Shown: one piece after another, positions 22,708-34,100 of the stretch
Numbering within the stretch: the stretch's first letter is position 1
Layout: each line of letters begins with the position of its first letter
Assembly: GCF_034140825.1 (NCBI RefSeq)
Contig: NC_089043.1
Span: 23,336,001 to 23,400,000, forward strand
Length of the DNA: 64,000 nucleotides
Direction: 5' to 3'
From: Oryza sativa Japonica Group
Lineage: Eukaryota > Streptophyta > Magnoliopsida > Poales > Poaceae
Program-made: the position numbers and the translations under genes
Notes under the pieces: generated by a model
What the model was told of the DNA's origin: nothing
Database searches by the model: none
Seen by the model: only the letters and a program-made list of their open reading frames with translations

Positions 22708-22835
22708 GGCCTTGTTCCATTAATCCCTATAAGTAAGGGATTAGAGGAGATTTATTTCACATCTATTGTGGCGTGAAATTATTCTCCCTCAATCTCCTAC
22801 AATCCTATTCAATCCCCTCTAAATTGAACAAGGCC
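22708..22835. mobile_element. Tourist-like MITE, 128 bp
   Basis: The ends are GGCCTTGTTCCATTAATCCC and the inverted GGCCTTGTTCAATTTAGAGG. They are flanked by TTA on both sides (22705-22707 and 22836-22838), the target site of PIF/Harbinger-derived Tourist MITEs. There is no coding content. It lies about 340 bp upstream of the MYB-bromodomain start. Confidence 0.88.
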
Positions 22836-22888
22836 TTATAGGAGAAAATTCTTGCTCTAATTCCAAACCGCAAATTTGATACGCAGTA

Positions 22889-23061
22889 CTCTCTCTATAA
22901 AAAAAAACTCAGCATATCCAGATTTGTTGTACTATAATTCCATCCCAAAATAAACTCGTTATGTACAAATTCGTTATACTAGGATATATCTCTATATCCA
23001 ATTCGTTGTAATATGTCCAATTCTAGTACGAGGTTTATTATTATTTTTTTTACAGAGGGAG
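22889..23061. mobile_element. Stowaway-like MITE, about 173 bp
   Basis: The left end CTCTCTCTATAAAAAA and the inverted right end CTCCCTCTGTAAAAAA lie between TA dinucleotides (22887-22888 and 23062-23063). Internal words such as AATTCGTT and TACTAGGATAT are AT-rich and non-coding. The termini and TA target fit the Tc1/mariner-derived group common in rice. Confidence 0.7.
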
Positions 23062-23063
23062 TA

Positions 23064-23886
23064 AGTTTTTTTTAGAAAAAAATTGATTCACAGTAAACGT
23101 GTAAACGATCTAAGCAAAGTCAGACCGTGCACTTTCTTTCTTTTTTGACACGGACGGCAACAAAATGCTTGATCCTGAAGGTGCATGATCCTATAAAGTA
23201 TGCCAAGAATTCATCAGGATGCGGATTAGCCCGTGAGCTGACACGTGGGATCTGAATAATTTTGGCCCGGATTATCGGCTGCGTTGGATTGGTACGGGTG
23301 AACTGTTTGACTGGGCCTCCTTGATGATTCGCCAATGAACCTGTCCTTGCTTCCGTGCTGAACCCGTGTCTTCACTGTGCGGTTACAAGAAAAAGATTTG
23401 AACGAACAGGGCATGCCACTCGTCAGAATTCATAGTTTCAAACTAGTATTCCCTAAATTCTCAAATTCATTCATGCCGAATGCAAAAGCTGGCACTCTGT
23501 TTATCATCAATTTTTTGTTTAGGAACTTTGATCAAAGGTACAAGCACAGAGATAATGATCATATGGATTGAAATTGTAATAAGGATGATCTGGAAAACTA
23601 AAGCGTTTCATACATCTCAATGGAGCTGAAACTTCAACTAACAAAAGAGCGAGTTTATACATGGCGAATTGGAGATAAATAATACTACTAGTAGCAGTCT
23701 AGCACAAGCAACGGCCTGGAAAATAAGGCGAGATTATTACATCACCTTATGAGAATTCCATTTGCTTCCCTGGGGAAGCAAACTGCACCTACCAAATGTA
23801 TTATTGAGCGCAAAATTTTAACCAAGCAGCCATGTCAAGTTGCAGTATTGCAGGGGGTTGCAATTTCAGCAAATTCTGATACTTCT
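23064..23886. other. Intergenic and 3' flank
   Basis: Sequence between the MITEs and the stop codon of the MKASIKF gene. The right part (from about 23600) is the likely 3' UTR of that minus-strand gene. No other gene, repeat or terminal-repeat element was recognised. Confidence 0.4.
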
Positions 23887-24990
23887 TCACTTCCGGCGAG
23901 CCTCCAGTGCCTTCTTCAACTCCTCGCTCGCCTCATTCGACACCGGCTTCGGTCCACTGTCCACCATCTCCTTGCCGTTCCCGTGGCGATCTGGCTTCGC
24001 CAGGAATGGTTGTGGTGGTGGTGGTGCCAGGGACGACGGCATCCTTCGGGCGTCGCCTTTACCGGGCATTGAGGCGGCTCTATTTCCACCGATCTCGGCA
24101 CGCAGGTCCTCCACGGTACGCCGCAGCATGATGCTCTCTGCATTGAGCACCTCGAGCTGCCTCTTGACGAGCGAGAACCCTTCAGTCTGAAATTCCGGCG
24201 CATCCTTCTTCTTCCCCTTGTCGGCATCGGAATGTGGAGGATTCCGCAGCGTGTGCTCAATTGTGATCTTGTTCATGACCAGCAGCGGCAACTTGTTGAT
24301 GGCCAGGTTACCCGCCTTGCGGCCGTACCCGTCGTCGGCGAGGGCGGCCTTCAGCTCGGGCGGCACGCGCAGCCCCCACTGGAACCGCAGGCTCGCCTTG
24401 CTCCACAGCGGCAGCACGCTCCTGGTCGTGAGGCGCATCCCGGACAGCAGCGCGCCGACCCCGCCGCCGCTCTTCCCCGCGGCGGCCACGTTCGCGGCGA
24501 ACCCGTTCCCGCTGAACGAGAACGCCCTGTGGTCGTCGCCGCCGTTGGCGAGGTCGGTCAGCTTGTGCGACGGCGGCGGCGGCGGCAGCGGCGGGGCCGG
24601 GGACGCGGACGCGGGCGGGGAGATGACGGAGTTGGCGAGCGAGAAGTCGCCGATGCGGGGCTTGAAGAGGAGGGAGAAGGCCGGCGGGCTGGAGGAGAGG
24701 AGGTTGAACTCGGCGGATATGGCGAACGGCGCGCGGGCGGGGGACCCGAGCGGGCCGAGGCCGGTACGGACGGAGAGCGCGAAGGGCTGGAGCGGGTCGT
24801 TGGGGCGGTACGAGAGGCGGAGCGCCGGGCCGGAGGCGAAGGCGGTGGAGAGGTCGAAGCGGAGATCCCGCGAGTCGCCGCCGCCGCCGGCCGAGACGCC
24901 GGTGAGGAACGGCAGCCCGAGGACGCCGACGGGCACCTTGGCGCGCACCAGCGGCCGGTCGTCGTCCCGGAACTTGATCGACGCCTTCAT
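23887..24990 (-). CDS. Conserved plant protein of unknown function (MKASIKF family)
   Basis: A single frame of 367 residues. I recall dicot and monocot relatives beginning MKAS(I/V)KFR, followed by RAKVP..(I/V)LG(L/F)PF and RPNDP..PF.L.(V/I)(K/R)TG. The same blocks are present here, so the start is set at 24990 and not at the in-frame ATG 47 codons upstream. The middle has repeated alternating hydrophobic segments (SAEFNLL, FSLLFKPRIGDFSL, ASLRFQWGLRVP) that look like beta strands, with disordered Gly/Pro/Ala loops between. The C-terminal 100 residues turn polar and helical (LVKRQLEVLNAESIMLRRTVEDLRAEI in part), probably a short coiled coil. The beta pattern is reminiscent of an outer-membrane-type barrel, but that is conjecture. 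No signal peptide is seen. Function unknown. Confidence 0.8.
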   Translation of the reverse strand: MKASIKFRDDDRPLVRAKVPVGVLGLPFLTGVSAGGGGDSRDLRFDLSTAFASGPALRLSYRPNDPLQPFALSVRTGLGPLGSPARAPFAISAEFNLLSSSPPAFSLLFKPRIGDFSLANSVISPPASASPAPPLPPPPPSHKLTDLANGGDDHRAFSFSGNGFAANVAAAGKSGGGVGALLSGMRLTTRSVLPLWSKASLRFQWGLRVPPELKAALADDGYGRKAGNLAINKLPLLVMNKITIEHTLRNPPHSDADKGKKKDAPEFQTEGFSLVKRQLEVLNAESIMLRRTVEDLRAEIGGNRAASMPGKGDARRMPSSLAPPPPQPFLAKPDRHGNGKEMVDSGPKPVSNEASEELKKALEARRK

Positions 24991-25259
24991 GGCCGGCCAC
25001 CTAGGGTTAGGGTTTGGTCGATGGGGGAATTCGCCGGATTTGGTGAGGTTGCGGGAGGATAGCGGCAGTGGAGGTGGGGAATTTTGAAGTGCGGAGGTGA
25101 GGGATTTGGGGGATGGGGCGGAGGTCGTCACGCCATTTCGGAGGAGGGGGCGTCGGCGGCGGGATTGAATTGTGGGGAGGAAGCGGAAATGGAAGGGGGA
25201 CGGAATTGGGTTGGATGGCTCTCTAGCTGGATGGACCGTTTTTACTCTCCTTCCTTACT

Positions 25260-25440
25260 CCCTTTCCTACCTGTAATAAGTTTATTTTTAGCTCCTATGT
25301 TTATTTAAAATAAATTTATTTTTAAAGCAATTATTGCTCTTTACATTTATTTAAAATAAACTTATTTTAAAGTAATTATTGTTCGTTACATTTATTTCAA
25401 AATAAATTTATTTTTAAAATAACTATTGCATTGGAGTTTA
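25260..25440. repeat. AT-rich tandem repeat, about 65 bp per unit
   Basis: Two to three diverged copies of a unit with TTTACATTTATTTAAAATAAA(C/A)TTATTTT, split as TTTACATTTATTTAAAATAA then A(C/A)TTATTTT, followed by AA(A)G(C/T)AATTATTG. It lies in the 5' flank of the MKASIKF gene. Non-coding. Confidence 0.65.
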
Positions 25441-26508
25441 GGAAAGTATGAAGTTATTAAAATTGAAAATAGGTAAAATGAGAACATGTTGTATTGGGAT
25501 TTGATAAAATTGACTGCCCAAACTACTCACTCTAGTGCAGGTTTATTATAATATAATTCGTCCGTTTCATATAAGGGTTTTTATGTTTGTTTAAGTTAAA
25601 CTATTTTAAGTTTGATTAAATTTAGAAAATAACAATAATATTTATGTTATTAAATGAAAATAATTATTGTGAAATATATTTCATAATTTACTTTTTTATA
25701 TAGCATATGATAATATTTTTCTCAACAAAACCTGGTAGCACTTATAATAGTTTGATTTATAAAAAGAGAAAATCCAAGAAATGTTAGTGATAAGCACCCA
25801 ATTTCAAGAAAATGTAATCGATAAGTATGAGTTCTGTAAAATATCATTGTATAAGCGACTTTTCTCAGAAATGTCATCGTCGACCATCCGCGTTGTTAAA
25901 TACATCATTCATCCTATAGCACTTAACGGAGGGCTACCAACGGAATCCTAATGATGATGGTATTTATAGAACAAGTTGTTTGTACGATGACATTTCATGA
26001 CACTCACACTCGTCGATATCATTTCTTGAAATTGAATGATTGTCAATGACATTTCTTAGACTTTTTTTTCTATGAAAAAGATATAGAATCTTTTATATTT
26101 TAGAAACATATATGTTCATAATCCACCGTTTGCGAAGCAAATTCTTGTTTTCTCAGAAGATTATTTTCGTAATAATCCACATGTGCATAAGTTAATTGTT
26201 TAGTTTGTTGTTTTGGACTCTACCGTGCACATCACCACCTTCTTAGTTCGTGAGTACATCCCTCCATGATGGTCTAAGAAAGCCTAATGACAGGTCCAGT
26301 CATTAATTCCTGATATGGCCTTTAGGCCCAAAATTGTACTCTCAAATAGTCAAATCTAAATCTCATTATTATTTTTTTCCCTATAAACCATCCATTTTTC
26401 AAACCTTGGCCATCCAACTGAATTTTTTTTCTTGGGTGAAAAACTGAAAATGCATTACACGGTGCAGTCAAAACTGGCCTAACATCCTCCAGGAAATCAA
26501 TCCTAAAC
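25441..26508. other. AT-rich spacer with a probable TIR element
   Basis: This spacer is compositionally plain except for one inverted-repeat candidate. The segment beginning TCCAAGAAATG near 25775 and the inverse of CATTTCTTAGAC near 26060 bracket about 300 bp. Inside, the arms share CAATTTCAAGAAA and further words, including an (A/T)TCG(A/T)(C/T)GA core. No target duplication was found, so I list it here and not as a defined element. A separate TCGTCCGTTTCATATAAGG at about 25559 resembles one Stowaway end. Confidence 0.45.
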
Positions 26509-26626
26509 AAATTATCCAATTGCTAAGCATAAGCTACATTTACAAAGGGATCAACAATTCAGAGTTCAAATTATCCAATTGCTAAGCATAAGCTACAGTT
26601 ACAGAGGGATCAACAATTCAGAGTTC
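26509..26626. repeat. 59-bp tandem duplication over a gene 3' end
   Basis: Two copies (26509-26567 and 26568-26626) of a unit containing TCCAATTGCTAAGCATAAGC and GGGATCAACAATTCAGAGTT differ at a few bases. The right copy supplies the last codons and stop of the 26599-27006 frame. The left copy is therefore a duplicated stop-codon region in the 3' UTR. Confidence 0.85.
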
Positions 26627-27006
26627 ACTGGGCATGGCACGATCGCGGCGTGCCTGCACGCCGCCAACGACGACGACGCCACCGCCGCCGCCGCCGCCCC
26701 GGCGCTCCAGACCACGCCCTCCTCCGCCTTCCACACCCCGTCGTCGAAGTTGCGCGCGTAGCTGTCCGAGTCGTACTCGTACCTCGCCGGCGCGGCGAGC
26801 CTCCTCCTCGCTGCGCGCCGCCGCCGCCCCGCCGCGCAGTACAGCCCCGCGGCCGCCGCCCGCCTCACCGCCGCCCACCACGCCCTCGCCGCGGCGGCGG
26901 CCGCCGCCACCGCCACCGCCACCGCCACCGCCGTGCCGTCCCCTCCTCCTCGCCGCCGGCTCTCGCACGCCGTCAGCCTCCGGTACGCGATCGCACCCAT
27001 CTCCAA
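26599..27006 (-). CDS. Small NFDDG-motif plant protein
   Basis: An intronless frame of 135 residues. It is Ala/Arg-rich, with an N-terminal half carrying ARAWWAAVRRAAAAGLYCAAGRRRRAARR and then the segment YEYDSDSYARNFDDGVW. The first run is shortened here to its key parts. Small plant proteins with a (D)SYxxNFDDG block are, as I recall, a recurring uncharacterised family often induced by stress, which is why I accept this short frame. The Trp/Ala helix near residues 40-60 may associate with membranes. The extreme GC content (GCC repeats, GTGGCGGTGGCG-like runs) makes a chance frame possible. The 3' end lies in a 59-bp duplication. Function unknown. Confidence 0.55.
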   Translation of the reverse strand: MEMGAIAYRRLTACESRRRGGGDGTAVAVAVAVAAAAAAARAWWAAVRRAAAAGLYCAAGRRRRAARRRLAAPARYEYDSDSYARNFDDGVWKAEEGVVWSAGAAAAAVASSSLAACRHAAIVPCPVNSELLIPL

Positions 27007-27237
27007 AAACGCGCCTCTCCTCTTCCGACTCGTGCGCGCGTGTTTTCCATTTTATAAACTCTTCACATCATCATAAATGTGTTTTTCCGGACCAGCTGGC
27101 ATGTGGGACCCACCCGTCGGGGAGGAGGACCTGTTCGGTGCTACTCCAGCTGCCAGGTGGGTCCACCACCAGAGGCAGTTTAATAATTTTATTGTGAGCT
27201 CTAATCCGTGTTAGTACTACTGCTAAAACAAAAGATT

Positions 27238-27390
27238 TGGGTTGAGTTTAGTTCACATCAAAATTAGAAGTTTGGTTAAAATTAGAACGATGTGATGGAA
27301 AAGTTAAAAGTTTATGCGTGTAGAAAAATTTTGACGTGATGAAAAAGTTGAAAGTTTGAATAATTATTTTGGAACTAAACACGGCGTTGT
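27238..27390. mobile_element. Tourist-like MITE, degraded
   Basis: The left end GAGTTTAGTTCACATC and the inverted right end GCCGTGTTTAGTTCCAAAAT bracket about 150 bp with inner words AAAGTT(A/G)AAAGTTT. This is the very common rice family whose ends read GCCGTGTTTAGTTC. The left terminus is mutated and no target duplication is clear. Confidence 0.65.
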
Positions 27391-27561
27391 TATCCGAGAT
27401 GGGAGGCATATTGGCATTGTTTCCGGATGCGTATAATCAAGCTGGGAAAGAGCAGAAGTACAGGCTGTTTGATTGCATTTGGTGACCTGATCAAATCAAA
27501 CCTATTAGTGTGCCAGTTGCTGGGCTTGATCTTTGTTAGGAACAAAAAAGGCTGGGAGATG

Positions 27562-27589
27562 AATAATAATAATAATAATAATAATAATA
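27562..27589. repeat. (AAT)n microsatellite
   Basis: About nine uninterrupted AAT units. They lie in spacer between the NFDDG gene and the coiled-coil gene and opened a spurious poly-Asn frame. The rest of 27390-28100 holds no recognisable gene. Confidence 0.95.
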
Positions 27590-28102
27590 TAGTATCAGAA
27601 CAAGTTCTTCCAAATCATTGGTTATGAACGGCAATGCTTTGGATTTCAGAAGTTGGCATCTGGTAATGAGGGGCCATGACAGCTTCTTAACAGCAGCCAG
27701 GATTCCAGACTACAGAGTGCTGGAATACCGACACAGTATCACAAGACTAGTTCTATGTTCTGGCCAATTAGACAATTAGTACCCATAAACGGATATATAG
27801 CTGCTCTAATTGGCAATCACCTGTTAACAACATAGTAGCTGGGATTTAGTAGTAGGCATCAACTGGCAAAGCAAGCTTCCATGATCTTAACCTGATTGCA
27901 GCTGTTAAGGGAACTACCCCCAAAATGCATACAAATATGAAAGTATGAAAGGCATGTAGCCAAACTACTATGGATATTTTACTGAGTTTACGCACGTTTC
28001 AGAATTCCCTGTACAAAAGAATCCAATTTGAAACAAAATAAGGTTTTACCATTACCATGAATCTGTCTTACACAACTACTTCTCGATGCCTAAGTTCATA
28101 TC

Positions 28103-29633
28103 TCATTTCTTTGCCTTAGAGAAACGAAGGCACCTGTACTTTTCACCGCTAACAGTGATCTCGAGGGCACCGTCTTGGTTGTCCTGATTCGAAGCAGTGC
28201 CCATGAGCACGCTCTTTTCCTTCTCTAAGTTCTCCTTTTCCATCTTCAGCCTTGCCTCTTGCCGCGCAATCTCAGCCTGTGAAACATGCAATTGGATCAA
28301 GTCATGCTGCAGGTCAAGCATAGTTCACTCTATCTGTCAAAACAAGTTTGTCATTTCATTTGCGAATAAATAAATATGAGTAAAATCATCAAGCATAGTT
28401 CACTCTTATATGTGAAAACAAGTTTGTTCAAGCTTCAAACCATCTGAAAGAGGAATGTGTTCTCAACTTATTATTTCTACTAATCTGGCAAAGATATAAT
28501 GGTAACAGGTCACTCTGCACTAATACAGGGTCCAAAATCACTCGGCATGACAAATTGACAATTAACCAGAATGGAACCAAGTGATTGTTTTGGATAGGCA
28601 AGAATCAAGTGACTGGGAGTTTAAATTTCCCCTATCAAATAGGATTACCTTATTACAGTCAGAACAACAACATTTAACAAATCTCTTAACCAACAACATA
28701 GCCTTCCATACGCAAAACATTTATCCAAATGAATTAAGATCAGAATCCGCCAACACAGCCATATTGCTTATATCTCAATAGTAGTCTCTGAATGGAACTA
28801 TGAAAGGATTCAGCCATTTTTGGGACTTGCTGACACACCATAATCGATGGACAGGAGGAGGGTAACATACTGACTACTGAGACAAAACGACATGATAATA
28901 GGAACGCCAACAAAACATGTAAAGAAGAAACAAGCCAAAATGTATGCAATAAACTTCGGTTGACATAATATAATTCATGTAACTGTACATGTCATGTGAT
29001 GAAGCAGGTATGACTATTGAGGAAAGATCCCAAATGTACCACGAACTAACCCACAGGTCTAGATTATCTAGGAAAGATTTTGTTCTCTCACAACATGATT
29101 CAAACCTATTCATCCTTAAAAATTGAAACCTTGAGAAGGTATTCATAAATAATACGGCAATCCTACTCATACACTCTAGTCTACATATGCATATTCTTCA
29201 CATTTGGCAGCAGTTCCACCAAATGAAATTCTTCACCATTAGCAGTGTAGTCAGATTCCTATCGGCATAGGAGCTAAACTACTGAAAAAAAAAATCTAAT
29301 AAGGCATTACATCCTTGTCCGCTTAGTTGTTTGACTTGTTTTTAAGCCAAAAACTGAGAAAAGAAAAAAAAACAAAGAAGAAAGAACAGGGGCGGATTTG
29401 GAGTGATGGGGGAAGCAAAGGAAGGGGATCATCAACATCAGATCATCACCGACCTCGCGGCGGGAGAGCTCGGCCTTCCAGGCGGCCTCCCGCTCGGCGA
29501 CCTCGCGCTCCCGCTCCTGGATGTAGCTCTGCATCTCCCGCTCCTTCATGACGCGATCCTGGATGTCCGCGTCCAGCGCCTCCTGCAGCTCCTTCACGAA
29601 CCTGTCCACCACCGCCTTGATCCGCACCGACAT
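28103..29633 (-). CDS. Short coiled-coil protein conserved in plants, function unknown
   Basis: Two coding exons, 29633-29454 (60 codons) and 28276-28103 (57 codons plus stop), joined at GAG/GTCGGT and TTTCACAG/GCTGAG to give 117 residues. Residues 1-85 are almost entirely charged helix (VVDRFVKELQEALDADIQDR, REREVAEREAAWKAELSRRE, ARQEARLKMEKENLEKEKS). That is a long coiled coil. It is followed by a small conserved C-terminal block GALEITVSGEKYRCLRFSKA. I recall near-identical grass and dicot homologues with no assigned role. The ATG giving MSVRIKAVVDRF is preferred over one five codons upstream because it begins the recognisable family sequence. The intron is about 1.18 kb. Dimerisation is likely; nothing further can be said. 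Confidence 0.85.
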
Positions 29634-29891
29634 CTCCCTCCCCCGCACTTCGCCGCCTCGCCGCCGCTGGCGCCGGACTCCGGCGGCTGGGCTAGGGCTC
29701 CGATGCGGCCGCGGCGCGGCGAAATTTTCGTGGGCCGCTCGTTTCGTCGTGGGAGAGAGCCCAGCCTCTGCTGAGTCAGCAACTCTCCTGGGTCCGTACG
29801 CTTTCGACTGCGAAAGCCCGCAGAAAACGTATTCCAGAAAACCGTAATCATCAAGTGAACACGTACTCTTTGTAAACTTGCAACAAGCCAG

Positions 29892-30171
29892 CAGGATGAA
29901 AACGGTTGGGAAAACATCTTCGTCCTTCGACCATTTTAGTAACCATACTTTTCTCGGAAACAGAAATGGTTTAGAAAAATAGAAAATATCAAAAAATCAA
30001 AATCACATATTTAATTTAACATGGCTATATAATATAACCACATAAATTCATTTCTATTTTTACCATTTTCATTTTCCTTTTTCTTTTACCGTTTCCGACG
30101 GTTTGGTAGGTACAAATAAGAAACGGGCTTTAGTCGGTCGGTTGAGAATTTTCGTGACTATTTTCATCCTA
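29892..30171. mobile_element. Short degenerate hAT MITE
   Basis: The ends CAGGATGAAAACGGTTGGG and the inverted TAGGATGAAAATAGTCACG bracket 280 bp. Inner words (TTTTCTCGGAAACAG, TTACCATTTTCATTTT) match those in the element at 12440-13053. The 8-bp target duplication is no longer recognisable. It sits just upstream of the coiled-coil gene. Confidence 0.7.
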
Positions 30172-30815
30172 CCTATGACCTCCTTTGAAAATTTTCATTT
30201 TTGAGGATTTTGGTAGAAATTGAGCTAATTTCTAATGTTCCAAAGAATCCAAAGTATCAGCATCTGAGATGCGGCATAAAAGAGATGCCTCTTCTGTTGG
30301 CATGTCCTTGCCAACCGAAAACACATGATCTCCCAACTTCACAGACAGTCACACAATGCAAGACATACAGTGACAAATGGGTTAGCATCAGCAACAGAGA
30401 AAAATGAAAAATGTGCAGAACATTTTTCAGCTTCACACAGAGAGAGCATACCAGAAGGTAAAAGAACTGAGCCACAAGCTAACCGCAACATGCCAACATA
30501 GTTACATAGAAGCAATGAGCTTTTTCATCGGTGTCTGGAAGATAAAAAAACAATTTAACCACCTAAATAACACATTGAGTCTAGTCTCCAATAGTAACAG
30601 CACCTACACCAGAAGAGCTAGCTAGAGATGCAACGGCTACAGTTTTCTTCCCTGATTCAGGTTCAGACATTACACTAGATAGGGGGGCTAGTTAGGATCC
30701 ATGGCGTCGCACCGGAGTACCTCGAGTACCACCGCCACGACATTTCCTTTCGCAAGTTCTACGGCGGTCAGACGGGACCAAGGTCTGGTCACTGATGATG
30801 ATGAGGAGGAGGAGC

Positions 30816-33459
30816 TCACTTCCAGGATAAGCTGGGTAGCCCTGGCTGGCCATGGTTGCTGGCCGTGACACCTTGGTTCAGCGGGCTCCCCGGGCCGCCC
30901 GATGATTCACTCAATGTGCCCCTTGATGGCGGGCTGCTTGGCCCCGTCCCGCTCATCGGCACCATCTTTAGCGGTGCAGACATTGGGTCTGAAGGAGCAT
31001 GCAGCTTTGGCCCCTTTTTCCCTTCGGTGTTGAAGCTTCCCACCACAATCTGTGGACACAGGAATGGTAATTGTTCATTATACATAGTGTGTAACACATA
31101 ATTGTTCATTCTGTAGTAGTGTGTCACACACTTTAGAAGATAGAACAACCTGACATAAGCTACAGCTTCAAAAGTAAATATTCTATAAAAAATCCAAAGA
31201 TGTCCACCTAGCATCATTCAGATAATATTTCCTTTTCGAAAACTACATGAAAGCCAAAAAACTTCAAAGGAAGTCCAAGACAATGAATGAATTTCAGCAA
31301 ACCATATACTATAGTAGTTAGTAAAAATAGACAAGATCATAAAACTATAACTAACAAACTTACATACAGAGAGATTTTCTAGAAGTTTATGGTTGATGTA
31401 AGGGGGAATACCTGCACTGGTGAAGCAGCTGTCAGAAGTCCAGCAACTCCACCACCCAAGACGCGACCATCAGGGCCTGCTAGAGAAACACTGAGCCCAC
31501 CAGTTCGACTACGATGGCCTCCATTCTCTGATAGAAGGAATGAACCGGACAGCGACAGTATCTCAAATCGTCCCTGTTCACAGAAAATAAGAAGGTTTCC
31601 TGGTTTATTCTTCAACGGAGGAATAAGAATTTCCACTGTGGTAATTCTACACAAACCTAAAACTCGAGCTAGATAATTCATTAACACCCACAGTTTTACC
31701 ATATACAAACTCTTGTATTAGTATTTACAGCTTATGCAGTGGTTGCATTTGATGTTGAAAATAGATTTTCTCGATATCTTCTGACGGTCAGAAGCACATA
31801 CCTCGTATGTTACTGTTCCACCGGAAGTAGCAGCTTGCCGAAGTGTCACATTTGATATGGCGCCGTTTGCTGACAGAACGCATACTCCACGAGTTCCATG
31901 CTGGGAGAATGACATGATCTTTGCAGATACATCCTGAAATGTAGAATTCAAGTCATTTCCAATTAGAAGACTGTCCATATTTGATTTCTGCACCCTTATC
32001 CTTGTATCTACACACAACCAAAACTTGCCAAGTGCTTCTATAGCATATAATCTTGTGATATGTAAAGTACAATAACTAAGATAATGGGTACTGTAGTTAA
32101 AAAAAATCTGAAGATCTCACAAGATAGAATTCCATTCATACACCATGCATAAAGACACAGCTCACCCGTAGAAATGTAAAATGGAACTATGTTAGCATGA
32201 GACCATATTTTTTTCACACATTTAATTGGAATTAATAGCTACAAGATAAAAAAATGCCCAGGTGTTAGTATGTGCTCAAGTGACAATAAAAACCAGTAAT
32301 CTGATCAAGACAGCAACACAATCAACAACAACCAAATGTCCTATGTTGCATCCAAAAGCAAGTAGATGGATGAAAAGAAAAAAACAGAAAGCAAAGACTG
32401 AACATTGCTTTACCTCTCCAGCTTTAACAAAAATAACATGAGGTGTGAATCCAGCTCCTGCTGACCCTGCAAATTGCAATTCAACCAATAATGATCAAAC
32501 ACATTTACTGACCTCGAAAAGAAGTGAAAAAGACACATTCCAAAACACCAGTCATAAAAATCATAGTTCAGTAATGTAACAGCTAAAGAGTAACCACGAA
32601 GTGGCACAAAAATTACTGAAAAAATAAAACCAAACTTTCCTATTCAAATTTTGCACTAAAGAAGGGTTCCCTTCCATGCTAGAAACAAAAGAAAAGGTTT
32701 CCTAACCACTTAACCAATAATCTGCATACAGTAAATCATCTCAGATCTAGTAAAAACAGCCAGCAAAACCTGAGCAAGTGCAGAGTTAAGTACTCCTGAC
32801 AGTAACTTTTTATCCTCTAAACAAACAATAACAAAATGAAAAACCAAATGAGTTTCCTCTAAAACTTCATCTCCTCTTCTTGAACATAACAAAATAACAA
32901 AAAATTTAGCAAAAAATGGAATAGTATTATAGGTTTAGAGATATAGTGATATACCGATATCTCCAATTCCGAAAGAGGGCACGTGCTTCTTGTTCGTGGA
33001 GCCCTTTGGCCGCCCCCTCTTCTTCGCCCCCGGCGGCGGCGCCGACGACACGGCGTCCGGCGACTTCGCGGCAGCCGCCGGCGAGAAAGGCCCGGAGGCC
33101 GCCACCGCCGCGGTGGACACGGGCACCAATGCCAGCGACATGGAGCCGTCGGGGCCGTACTTCCTTGGCCGGCCACGCTTCTTCTTGACCACCGGCTCGC
33201 CGGCGTCGAGAGCCGCCGCGCCATTGCCTCCTGCGGGCGGGTACGTCGCCGCCGGGGCCGGGGCCGGGGCGGAGTTCACCGGAGCGAAGATGGGCGTGCC
33301 GTCCGCCGTGTACGCCATGCGCACGCTCTGCATGCCGCCGGACGACGGCGGCGGCGGCGCAGGCGCCGCCGCCGGCGGGCTCTTGGGCAGCACGAACGGC
33401 TCCCTTCCTCCCGCCATCTCCGACGACGCCCTCACCTGAGTCACCTCCATCATTCCCAC
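30816..33459 (-). CDS. AHL protein: AT-hook nuclear-localised DNA-binding regulator (type II)
   Basis: Five coding exons (33459-32955, 32466-32414, 31933-31802, 31573-31412, 31049-30816), each with GT/AG sites and matching phase, give 361 residues. Two AT-hooks lie at about residues 92-105 (KKKRGRPRKYGPDG) and 145-156 (KKRGRPKGSTNK). They bind the minor groove of AT-rich DNA. A PPC/DUF296 domain follows (about 172-295), with FTPHVIFVKAGEDV, ISNVTLRQ and the GRFEILSLSGSF strand. Two hooks plus PPC, split by introns, is the type II AHL plan. AHLs form trimers in the nucleus and modulate transcription in growth and hormone pathways. The Ser/Pro/Gly-rich tail is typical. The five-prime flank to about 34100 is AT-rich and may hold a leader exon. 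The exact AHL number cannot be set from sequence alone. Confidence 0.95.
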
Positions 33460-33479
33460 ACCTTCTCTCGCAGAAGCTC

Positions 33480-34100
33480 AGCTCAGCAGCTCACTCAGCT
33501 CAGTGATTTCTTGGACCGAAATTTCAAGGCGAGCTGAGGAAGAAGACGAGAGCTGCAAAAACCACCATAAACCCCGCGCTGCTCAAAGCTGTGGAACAAT
33601 TTTTTTTTCAACGATTTTACAGCGGAAGGATGGTGATTTCTTGGAATGGGTGAGAAGGAAGCTCAAATGAGGGGAGAAAATGGAAAAGAAAATCGGAGGA
33701 AGAAATGGTAAACCCACAATTTCCCAAATAAAAACGGAAAAATAGCTGGAAGGAGTTTTAAAATCCAAGGTTTAATTTGGTTCGGATTTAGCAAGTGAGC
33801 ACTGAAACACAGATCCCAGCTCGAGCAAAGTAAGCAGCCAAAAATTACCAAGAAATTACCAGGAAATTAGGGACACTAGCGAGTACTTAAGAACAAACCG
33901 CAAGAAAATAATCTGAACAAAAAAAAAAAGGCTAGAGCAAAGCTTGCAAAGCCTTATGCGGAAAGATGGAAGCTCAAGAGCACTCGCAGAAACTCACTCA
34001 AAACAACTCGCGAGGAGAGGAGAGAAAATTTAGGGATTTCGCTTGTCTCCTACGTAAATTCCCCTAACTCGCCCGCCTCTCCAATTTTTCTCTCTCCGTT
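33480..34100 (-). promoter_or_regulatory. Leader and proximal promoter region of the AHL gene
   Basis: On the minus strand this stretch is pyrimidine-rich, with CT tracts near 34090-34130 (seen as TTTTCTCTCTCCG and TTCTCTTTCTTTTCC on plus). Such CT-rich leaders are common in AHL and other plant regulator genes. I see no coding exon. A leader intron is possible but I could not fix its ends. Confidence 0.35.
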
